9,534 nt of DNA. Origin: Gammaproteobacteria bacterium. Lineage in GTDB: Bacteria > Pseudomonadota > Gammaproteobacteria > Pseudomonadales > Litorivicinaceae. Shown piece by piece: positions 1 through 5,905 of the stretch (its first letter is position 1; each line of letters starts with the position of its first letter). The stretch lies in assembly GCA_002717305.1 (NCBI GenBank), contig PBDH01000014.1:1-9534 (forward strand), read 5' to 3'. Below the pieces are notes generated by a model. The model saw only the letters and a program-made list of their open reading frames with translations. It did not search any database and was not told where the DNA came from. The translations under genes were made by a program, and so were the position numbers.

Positions 1-133
1 TCTGGGGAATATAGAGGCCAAGTCTCTTGGCAACCATCGGATCTTGATTTTCGCGACGATATTTACAAACCACGTGCGTAATCAAAAATGGCGCGCAAAG
101 CAGTAAAAGCAGTGAATACAGATGTCGTCCCAT
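1..133 (-). CDS. waaA: Probable Kdo transferase WaaA (KdtA), N-terminal fragment cut by window edge
   Basis: The minus strand is open from an ATG at 133 (or an in-frame ATG at 151) to the left edge, and the rest of the gene lies outside. The fragment begins MGRHLYSLL, continues with a leucine-rich hydrophobic stretch (about residues 5-21), then a basic, charged segment, then KRLGLYIP. This matches the known N-terminal pattern of WaaA: a short uncleaved membrane anchor starting with an LYS-type motif, basic residues, and an R-x-G-x-x-x-P segment before the first glycosyltransferase domain. WaaA transfers Kdo from CMP-Kdo to the lipid A precursor at the cytoplasmic face of the inner membrane, which suits the surrounding LPS genes. 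I prefer the start at 133 because it gives the usual N-terminal length, but neither start has a good ribosome binding site. The identification rests on about 44 residues plus context, so it is probable rather than certain. Confidence 0.62.
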   Translation of the reverse strand, partial: MGRHLYSLLLLLCAPFLITHVVCKYRRENQDPMVAKRLGLYIPQ

Positions 134-160
134 AATTGAAGATGCTAGCATGCCTGCATG
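131..160. promoter_or_regulatory. Divergent junction with palindromes and a possible -10 element
   Basis: Only 24 bases separate the preferred waaA start (133, leftward) from the oxidoreductase start (158, rightward). A perfect 10-bp palindrome, ATGCTAGCAT, lies at 142-151. An inverted repeat CATGC-CT-GCATG at 149-160 covers the oxidoreductase start codon. CATAAT at 131-136 could be a rightward -10 box, but no convincing -35 lies 16-18 bases upstream. Any promoter for either gene must overlap the other gene's coding sequence. Operator function is speculation; the palindromes themselves are plain in the sequence. Confidence 0.25.
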
Positions 161-1279
161 AAAATCATCGTCGGCGGCGGAATTTCAGGCCTCTGGTTAG
201 CAGCTGAACTGAAATCTCGCGATATTCCATGCTGTGTTATCGAGAAAAATGCACTTGGCCAAGGCCAAACCCTTGCAAGTCAGGGAATGATTCATGGCGG
301 AACCAAGTATGCACTGGGTGGGCAACTATCCAAAGCAGCAAATGAAATTGGTGCAATGCCCGCGCGCTGGAGACAAGCGCTGAATGGCGAAGGCAGAGTG
401 GATCTCAGATCAGTGCAACTGGAGAGAGAGGATCAGTTATTGTGGTCTGTCGAGTCGGTCGCTGCCAATCTGATGGGATTCTTTGCAAGCAAGGCGATGC
501 GCTCACGCATGGAACGTATTGACCCTCAAACTGAGGCCGCATTTAACTATCCTGGATTCAAGGGTCATCTTTACCGTCTTTCAGAACCCGTTTTAAGGCT
601 GGATACGCTTATCGAGGCGTTTGCAAAACTATTGGACGGTCAACTCTTTCATGCAGAAGTCACAGGCTTTTTAACGCGAAACGGCAATGTTGTTGGTGTT
701 GAAACCTCAGCTGGCCAGATGCTCGGCGACGTCATCATGACGGCAGGCGAAGGCACTGAGCCTCTTCTATCAACCCTTAATGGACAACGTCCACAGATGC
801 AGCTTCGCCCTCTAGCAATGGGCGTCTGCAAGCTCGCCCGCCCGATCCCTAGAGTATTTGGCCACCAACTTGGTGACGGCAGTACGCCCAAGCTTTCAAT
901 CTCAACACATGAATTTGCAGGAGCTCAATATCTCTATCTGGGCGGGCAACTAGCTGAGGAAGGCGTGCACCTAGACGATGACAAACTCCGTCACCGCGCC
1001 GTATGCGCGGTATCAGAGGCTCTCCGTTGGCTTGAACCAATGATTGAAACAACACGTATATTTCGCGTAAACCGGGCAGAACCGAGCACTAATGAGGGAA
1101 ATCGGCCTGACACCGCTTTTGTCACCAAGTGCAACAATTTGATTGTGACCTGGCCAACTAAACTTGCGCTCGCACCTGCTCTCGCAGACCAAATTCTGCA
1201 GATGCTAGAAATAAACACCGTTAGTTCCAACCAACCTCAATGGCCGGTTGCTCCGCAAGGAATCTATCCATGGGCATGA
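158..1279 (+). CDS. FAD-dependent oxidoreductase of the DAO/GlpD-like superfamily, substrate unknown
   Basis: A soluble protein of 373 residues. It opens with a beta-strand and dinucleotide-binding loop GGGISG (residues 6-11), followed by the ribose-binding acidic residue in VIEK (E29), the standard FAD-binding Rossmann start. SQGMIHGG followed by TKYALGG (residues 41-55) resembles the second conserved FAD/substrate block of the glycerol-3-phosphate dehydrogenase, 2-hydroxyglutarate oxidase and amino-acid oxidase superfamily. The C-terminal block is unusual: where relatives carry a glycine-rich GH-x-x-G type motif, this one reads VTWPTKLALAP (about 334-344). I see no signal peptide or membrane segment. 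ATG at 158 gives the canonical flavoprotein N-terminus, but no Shine-Dalgarno sequence precedes it. The 3' end overlaps the aldo/keto reductase start, and gmhA follows, so the three are probably co-transcribed. Family assignment is firm; substrate and pathway cannot be read from the sequence. Confidence 0.88.
   Translation: MKIIVGGGISGLWLAAELKSRDIPCCVIEKNALGQGQTLASQGMIHGGTKYALGGQLSKAANEIGAMPARWRQALNGEGRVDLRSVQLEREDQLLWSVESVAANLMGFFASKAMRSRMERIDPQTEAAFNYPGFKGHLYRLSEPVLRLDTLIEAFAKLLDGQLFHAEVTGFLTRNGNVVGVETSAGQMLGDVIMTAGEGTEPLLSTLNGQRPQMQLRPLAMGVCKLARPIPRVFGHQLGDGSTPKLSISTHEFAGAQYLYLGGQLAEEGVHLDDDKLRHRAVCAVSEALRWLEPMIETTRIFRVNRAEPSTNEGNRPDTAFVTKCNNLIVTWPTKLALAPALADQILQMLEINTVSSNQPQWPVAPQGIYPWA
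1257..1261 (+). promoter_or_regulatory. Ribosome binding site deciding the aldo/keto reductase start
   Basis: AAGGA lies inside the 3' end of the oxidoreductase gene, 8 bases before ATG 1270 and 14 before ATG 1276. The spacing favours 1270. ATG 1240 lies upstream of this site and would add ten residues not expected in the family. Confidence 0.6.
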
Positions 1280-2052
1280 TGCGACGAAAATTGGGGCGAA
1301 CTGGCCTTGAACTAAGTCCCATAGGTTTAGGTACAGTCAAAATCGGACGCAACACTGACCTCAAATATCCATCTGGATTTGAATTACCTACCGACCAAGA
1401 AGTTATTAAACTTCTGGAGCTAGCATCGAACCTAGGCATCAATTGTCTCGATACAGCGCCAGCATATGGCAAAGCAGAGAAACGACTCGGTGAACTATTA
1501 CCAGAGGTGCCTTATAATTTTCACATTATCACAAAGGTCGGTGAGACCTACGATCAAGAAACCGGTAGTCACTACGATTTTTCTGAGAAGGCAATTCTGA
1601 ATAGCGTGGAGCGAAGTCTCAGACGCTTAAATCGCAATCGTCTCGATGTGGTATTACTGCACTCAGATGGTCAAGATATCAAACACCTTGAGCTTGGCGC
1701 TCTGAGAACCCTCGTCAAAGCCAGAGAGCAGGGTCTGATCCATGCCGTCGGATTATCTGGAAAAACAGTTGAAGGGGGACGGTTAGCCCTTAGTCAAGGA
1801 GCAGATTGTTTGATGATCACACTTAACCCTGAGCAGTCAGACGAAAAACCCTTGATTGACGCTGCCAAAAAAAACGGGGCTGGATTGCTAATTAAAAAAG
1901 CTTTAGGAAGTGGACATCTAAGTGGTTCAATTTCCTCAATTTTTAAAGAGCTTTTCGCGCACCCTACTATCACTTCCGCTATCATTGGTACCATCAATAC
2001 TGTGCATTTGCGCGATAATTGTCTTGCACTCCCAACAGAGATCCAACCATGA
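1270..2052 (+). CDS. Aldo/keto reductase, short form
   Basis: NAD(P)H-dependent oxidoreductase of the aldo/keto reductase (TIM-barrel) superfamily, 260 residues from the preferred start. It begins with the typical RRKLGRTGLELSPIGLGT strand. The full catalytic tetrad is visible: D61 and Y66 (LDTAPAYG), K89 (ITKVG) and H131 (LLHSDG). The C-terminal cofactor-binding region ends with AIIGTINTVHLRDN, as in the family. It is shorter than the usual 310-340 residues, with a compact barrel end and short loops. A KYPSGFELP segment (33-41) recalls a gammaproteobacterial subfamily I know only as uncharacterised aldo/keto reductases. ATG 1276 is an alternative start that would form an ATGA overlap with the upstream stop. 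The 3' end overlaps gmhA by ATGA at 2049-2052, indicating translational coupling. The substrate is unknown; position suggests, but does not show, a role with sugar phosphates or LPS. Confidence 0.9.
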   Translation: MGMMRRKLGRTGLELSPIGLGTVKIGRNTDLKYPSGFELPTDQEVIKLLELASNLGINCLDTAPAYGKAEKRLGELLPEVPYNFHIITKVGETYDQETGSHYDFSEKAILNSVERSLRRLNRNRLDVVLLHSDGQDIKHLELGALRTLVKAREQGLIHAVGLSGKTVEGGRLALSQGADCLMITLNPEQSDEKPLIDAAKKNGAGLLIKKALGSGHLSGSISSIFKELFAHPTITSAIIGTINTVHLRDNCLALPTEIQP

Positions 2053-2627
2053 GTTTAGAGACAATCAAAGCTACTTTTCAGGCAAGCATTGACACCAAAC
2101 AAGCCCTCATTGATGACACCACACGGCTGGAAGCACTACTTAAAGTCGCAAGATTAGCTTCATCAGTTATTAAAGCCGGCAAAAAAATCATGCTCTGCGG
2201 TAATGGTGGATCTGCAGCCGATAGTCAACACATTGCTGCTGAGTTTATTGGTCGTTTTGAAAAAGAACGTACATCAATGGCAGCAATTGCACTCACCACA
2301 GACACATCTGCACTTACCGCAATTGGAAATGATTACGGCTATGAGGAGGTTTTTTCGCGCCAAATCGAAGGTCTCGGGCAATCTGGTGACTTATTGATTG
2401 GAATCTCAACCAGCGGCAATTCGAAAAATGTAGTGAAAGCGTTGGGGGTCGCAAAGAAGAGGGGGATTAGTACTGTCGCTCTGGTCGGTGATAGGCCGAA
2501 TGGCGTAATGCAAACGATCGCTGATTACGTTTTGGTCGCACCATCTGTTAATACCGCCCGTATCCAAGAATGTCACATCTTAATGATGCACACGATCTGT
2601 CAGTTGGTTGAATCTGAGTCTGTTTGA
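2049..2627 (+). CDS. gmhA: Phosphoheptose isomerase (sedoheptulose-7-phosphate isomerase) GmhA
   Basis: Converts sedoheptulose-7-phosphate to D-glycero-D-manno-heptose-7-phosphate, the first step to ADP-heptose for LPS inner core, in the cytoplasm. The 192 residues form one SIS domain: LCGNGGSAADSQH (49-61), TTDTSALTAIGNDYGY (83-98), ISTSGNSKN (119-127) and ARIQECHILMMH (170-181). The zinc/catalytic residues known for GmhA are all present: H61, E65, Q173 and H181. Retaining this set argues against the related replication protein DiaA. ATG 2049 overlaps the aldo/keto reductase stop as ATGA and begins the family-typical MSLETIKATF; an upstream in-frame ATG at 2019 would add ten unlikely residues. 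The last 28 bases overlap the 3' end of the opposing hldE gene, which encodes the next enzyme of the pathway. Confidence 0.95.
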   Translation: MSLETIKATFQASIDTKQALIDDTTRLEALLKVARLASSVIKAGKKIMLCGNGGSAADSQHIAAEFIGRFEKERTSMAAIALTTDTSALTAIGNDYGYEEVFSRQIEGLGQSGDLLIGISTSGNSKNVVKALGVAKKRGISTVALVGDRPNGVMQTIADYVLVAPSVNTARIQECHILMMHTICQLVESESV

Positions 2628-4063
2628 CGAATTTTTGCAATCAGGTGGCTGGTCGATAAGGCACCCACCTCACCCAACACCTTCACTTCTCCCCCATAGC
2701 CCAGAACACACTCGTAACCGACCACTTCCTCAATAGATTTATAGTCACCCCCTTTCACAAGAACGTCAGGCCTTAAAATATCGATCAAAGGAAAGGGCGT
2801 GTCGTCTTCAAATGCAATGACAGCGTCAATCGCCTCAAGCCCAGCGAGGACCTGAAGACGTCTCTCGACCGTATTCACTGGACGCTCGGATCCTTTCAGT
2901 CGAGAAACTGAAGCATCTGAATTGACCGCGACAACCAAACGATCGCCAAGTGATGCTGCCTCTCTCAAATACGCGACATGGCCTGCATGCAAAATATCGA
3001 AGCAACCGTTGGTCATAACAATTTTTTCCCCCAAAGCCCGGCGTTGTTCGGCCCAAGCGGCCAAATCCTCCGCTGAACGGAAAATGCCATGATCGACCGA
3101 TAATGCACTCTCAAGCTCGCGACCACCAACAGTTGCAGTACCCGACTTCGATACAGCGATGCCCGCAGCCTGGTTTGCCAACTCAGCTGATGCAGCCAGA
3201 CTCATTCCGGCACCCAGACCGGCAGCTACGGCCGCAATAACGGTATCGCCCGCGCCTGTGACATCAGCAACCTCACGCGCCATCGATGCAAATTGGTACA
3301 CAGAGCCATCTCGCGCAATTAATGTCATTCCCTGTTCAGAGCGAGTGACCAATATTGCCTCAACATCTAGGCTGTTGATTAGCCTTAAACCTTTGTTAAC
3401 CAACTCTTGTTCCGTTTGCCATGATCCACAAACGGCTTCAAATTCCGCACGGTTAGGTGTCAATAGTGTGGCTCCGCGATACTTCTCAAATTCCGTCCCC
3501 TTTGGATCAACAACCACCGGTATCTTGGAAGCACGCGCCTTTTGGATCAGTGAGCGAGGCTCAAGACTACCCTTCGCATAATCACTCAAGACAATTGCTG
3601 TCATTCCGTCAAGCGATAATGAATCAGCTAATTCTTTTGCACTCGATTCGTCGAAAGGAGTTTCAAAATCAAGTCGAATCATCTGATGGGCTTGACTTGA
3701 TACCCGCAATTTAGTGATTGTGCGTTGGTCAACGCGGATAAATAACGGATTCACATTATGATTCTGAAGCGTTTTCTCCAAAAGATCCGCATCAGCATCA
3801 TGGCCCACTAACCCTGCGCAATCGGCGTCTGCGCCAAGCGATGACAAATTCAGAGCAACGTTGGCAGCGCCACCGGGTCGAACTTCATCGTGCGTCACGC
3901 GAACAATTGGAACAGGGGCCTCTGGAGAGATCCGTTCTGCATCGCCGTGCCAGTACCGATCCAACATAACATCGCCAACGACCATGACTCGCGATGCGGA
4001 AAACATATATGACACAGAAGATCTCTCTAATGATTCGAAGCTTGTTATAGTACCCAGCTTCAT
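2600..4063 (-). CDS. hldE: Bifunctional heptose-7-phosphate kinase / heptose-1-phosphate adenylyltransferase HldE
   Basis: Catalyses two non-consecutive ADP-heptose steps: ATP-dependent 1-phosphorylation of heptose-7-phosphate, and, after GmhB has removed the 7-phosphate, AMP transfer to heptose-1-phosphate. The N-terminal PfkB-type kinase shows VMVVGDVMLDRYW (26-38), RISPEAPVP, RPGGAANVALN (62-72), VVVDPKG and the catalytic DVTGAGDT. The C-terminal cytidylyltransferase-like domain shows TNGCFDILHAGH (HxGH), VAVNSDASVSRLKG and LVKGGDYK. At 487 residues from ATG 4063 it is close to the roughly 475 of the E. coli enzyme, and MKLGTITSFE resembles known N-termini. ATG 4099 would overlap lpxL by 13 bases; ATG 4006 would leave only six residues before VMVVGD. 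No start has a strong Shine-Dalgarno sequence, so the exact start is uncertain. Domains appear intact. It is a single gene, convergent with gmhA and divergent from lpxL. Confidence 0.95.
   Translation of the reverse strand: MKLGTITSFESLERSSVSYMFSASRVMVVGDVMLDRYWHGDAERISPEAPVPIVRVTHDEVRPGGAANVALNLSSLGADADCAGLVGHDADADLLEKTLQNHNVNPLFIRVDQRTITKLRVSSQAHQMIRLDFETPFDESSAKELADSLSLDGMTAIVLSDYAKGSLEPRSLIQKARASKIPVVVDPKGTEFEKYRGATLLTPNRAEFEAVCGSWQTEQELVNKGLRLINSLDVEAILVTRSEQGMTLIARDGSVYQFASMAREVADVTGAGDTVIAAVAAGLGAGMSLAASAELANQAAGIAVSKSGTATVGGRELESALSVDHGIFRSAEDLAAWAEQRRALGEKIVMTNGCFDILHAGHVAYLREAASLGDRLVVAVNSDASVSRLKGSERPVNTVERRLQVLAGLEAIDAVIAFEDDTPFPLIDILRPDVLVKGGDYKSIEEVVGYECVLGYGGEVKVLGEVGALSTSHLIAKIRQTDSDSTN
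4043..4051 (+). promoter_or_regulatory. Candidate extended -10 promoter for the lpxL-like gene
   Basis: TGTTATAGT forms an extended -10 element: TGn followed by TATAGT, five of six consensus matches. It would start transcription about 28-30 bases before ATG 4087. No good -35 is seen at the expected distance, which an extended -10 can tolerate. It lies inside the first codons of the opposing hldE gene if that starts at 4063. Confidence 0.35.
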
Positions 4064-4086
4064 CAACGAACCCAACCGGATTAAAT

Positions 4087-4974
4087 ATGGGCTTTTCATT
4101 CGTTCCGCTGGGAATTAGCTTTATTCGGCTGCTGGCTGCTATGCCGCCATCACTTGGGGTTGCTATTGGGCGCCTCTTAGGAACTTTACTATTCTTTATC
4201 GCGAGGGACCGCCGGCTGGTATGTGAGAGGAATATCTCGGTAAGCTTTCCGGAGTTAACCCCGGGCGAACAGGAAACACTGGTCAAACAGTGTTTTATCC
4301 AAAACGGGGTTGGGCTGACTGAAACTGCATGGTCCTGGCACCGTCCTATCGGTTTTATCGACGATAAAGTGCTCGTTACTGGCCAAGAACTCCTTCAGGC
4401 TGCAAAACAGAATCAAACAGGAGTTCTATTGTTATGTCCTCACTACAGCATGTTAGATTTGATTGCTCCACTCATGCACGCCGTCACCGGCCGTTTTGTG
4501 ATCAGCTACCGCCCAAATGACAACCCAACTTTCGATCAAATGATCCGTCGTGGACGAACACGTTATGCAGAACTAGTCGATGTTCGAGCATTACGCGAGA
4601 TAGCAAAACACTTAAAACAAGGTGACACTGTGTGGTTTGGCCCTGATCAAGATATGGGGCCGAAAGGTTCGGTCTTCGCCCCCTTTTTTGGTCATCCAGC
4701 ATGTACTGTGACAACCCCATCTCGATTAGCGCGGATTTCTGGAGCCGTTTGTATTTTTGTCAATCTACACCGCGATTTCAGAGGCGTATACCACCTCTCT
4801 TTTGTCGCGATGCCCGACAATTATCCCTGTGAAGACGAGGTTGAAAATGCATATCAATTGAATCAATACATCGAAAAAACTGTAAGAAATCATCCGTCGC
4901 AGTATATGTGGATGCACAAACGATTTAAAACAAATCCAGATCTTACAAAACAGACGCTTTACCAGCCTGACTAA
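4087..4974 (+). CDS. lpxL: Lipid A biosynthesis late acyltransferase, LpxL (HtrB) type
   Basis: Transfers a fatty acyl chain, usually laurate, from acyl carrier protein to Kdo-lipid A at the cytoplasmic face of the inner membrane. The protein has 295 residues, close to the roughly 306 of E. coli LpxL. A hydrophobic N-terminal segment (about 5-40) is the expected membrane anchor. The catalytic HX4D motif is HYSMLD (H119 to D124). RPNDNP follows, then VWFGPDQDMGPKGSVFAPFFG, and near the C-terminus YMWMHKRFKTNPD, all hallmarks of the family. RPNDNP favours LpxL over LpxM, but acyl chain and position cannot be read with certainty. ATG 4087 is preceded by GGA at 4078-4080 with six bases of spacing. 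Only 23 bases separate it from hldE at its preferred start, and its last 32 bases overlap waaC on the other strand. Confidence 0.93.
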   Translation: MGFSFVPLGISFIRLLAAMPPSLGVAIGRLLGTLLFFIARDRRLVCERNISVSFPELTPGEQETLVKQCFIQNGVGLTETAWSWHRPIGFIDDKVLVTGQELLQAAKQNQTGVLLLCPHYSMLDLIAPLMHAVTGRFVISYRPNDNPTFDQMIRRGRTRYAELVDVRALREIAKHLKQGDTVWFGPDQDMGPKGSVFAPFFGHPACTVTTPSRLARISGAVCIFVNLHRDFRGVYHLSFVAMPDNYPCEDEVENAYQLNQYIEKTVRNHPSQYMWMHKRFKTNPDLTKQTLYQPD

Positions 4975-5905
4975 CCCATTCCATTACCGCTGCTTCGTTG
5001 ATATCAGCCATTTTACCTGTAGGACTTCTCAAAATTTGTGATCTCACGCCGACTGGTCCAACGAGTCGCGGTTTGGTCGGCCCGTACAACGCAAGCATCT
5101 CTTTACCTAGGGCGTCAGCTACGTGCGCAAGCCCAGTGTCAACAGACACTACCGCTCGCGCTCCCAAGATTTCAAATGCAACGTCATCTAATGAAGCTTG
5201 TTTCATTATGCGCACTGGTAATCCATCGCTCATGTCTAAAACGAGCTCATAATCTGCCTCGCTCCCGACAGGTAATACGATCTCAGAAAATCGGGGAATT
5301 GCGTCCTCAATAACCGCTCTCCATCTTTCGCTGATCCAGCACTTTGCCCGCCGACTAGTCTGTGTAACAAGTACCAATCGGTCGGCTAACTCGCGCGGTC
5401 GTCCTAAATCAATCGAGGCATCTGGATTTGTCTCTGGTACAGAGTACCCGAGTGCTTTTGCGAATAATTCGCGGGTACGTGAAATGGCATGTTTCGGGCG
5501 AGCGACACTATGTTTGACATCATAAACGCTCGAAGCCATACCTTCCTTTGCTGATTGTCGATCAAAGCCATGCTTTGGACCATCCGTAAATCGTGTGATC
5601 AAGAATGCGCTCTTCAATAACCCCTGAGCATCAATTACAACATCGTATCGTTCTGCGCCGAGAGCTTGCTTAAATGCCCCGAAGTCATGAGATAACAGAA
5701 ACCGAAATAACTGCCCCTTCCAACGCCTCAGGGGGACCGCCAAAAAATTATCGACCGATGGATGCCAAAGAGGAATATCCGAAAAAGCGGGCTCGCAGAC
5801 CCAATCGAATCTTATATCGCCGCATACGTCAGTTGCATCTGTCAATGCTGGCAAGGTGTGCACGAGATCACCCATGGATGACGTTTTGACAACTAATACA
5901 CGCAC
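4943..5905 (-). CDS. waaC: LPS heptosyltransferase I WaaC (RfaC)
   Basis: Adds the first L-glycero-D-manno-heptose from ADP-heptose to Kdo2-lipid A. The 320-residue protein has the GT-B fold of glycosyltransferase family 9. MRVLVVKTSSMGD holds the catalytic aspartate D13, as in E. coli WaaC. DVVIDAQGLLKSA (88-100) and the acceptor-side stretch around GFDRQSAKEG follow, then the ADP-heptose-binding VSVDTGLAHVADALG (253-267) and YGPTKPRLVGP. The start codon is GTG (5905-5903), sharing its first base with the waaF TAG stop. There is no clear Shine-Dalgarno sequence, so translation probably depends on re-initiation after waaF. It is the last gene of the leftward glnE-ilvE-waaF-waaC run, and its 3' end overlaps lpxL tail-to-tail. 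Confidence 0.95.
   Translation of the reverse strand: MRVLVVKTSSMGDLVHTLPALTDATDVCGDIRFDWVCEPAFSDIPLWHPSVDNFLAVPLRRWKGQLFRFLLSHDFGAFKQALGAERYDVVIDAQGLLKSAFLITRFTDGPKHGFDRQSAKEGMASSVYDVKHSVARPKHAISRTRELFAKALGYSVPETNPDASIDLGRPRELADRLVLVTQTSRRAKCWISERWRAVIEDAIPRFSEIVLPVGSEADYELVLDMSDGLPVRIMKQASLDDVAFEILGARAVVSVDTGLAHVADALGKEMLALYGPTKPRLVGPVGVRSQILRSPTGKMADINEAAVMEWVSQAGKASVL

Noticed and set aside
1..81. Plus-strand frame open from the left edge to a TAA at 79-81, as a possible 3' end of an upstream gene
   Set aside because: Only 26 codons with no recognisable motif, whereas the opposite strand gives a credible WaaA N-terminus over the same bases.
2049..2627. DiaA (DnaA-binding SIS protein) instead of GmhA
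   Set aside because: All GmhA metal and catalytic residues (H61, E65, Q173, H181) are kept and hldE is adjacent.
2643..2670. Possible terminator hairpin AGGTGG...CCACCT after gmhA
   Set aside because: Stem of only six pairs, a 16-base loop and no T-run on either strand; it also lies inside the hldE coding sequence.
3159..3581. 140-codon plus-strand open frame
   Set aside because: Lies antisense within the well-conserved hldE gene; its translation is rich in A, S, T and P with no recognisable domain, typical of a shadow frame.
2600..4063. Kinase-nucleotidyltransferase fusion as a novel architecture
   Set aside because: This fusion is the normal form of HldE in gammaproteobacteria.
3885..4286. 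133-codon minus-strand open frame spanning the hldE/lpxL junction
   Set aside because: Overlaps the conserved starts of both hldE and lpxL in another frame and has no family-like motif.
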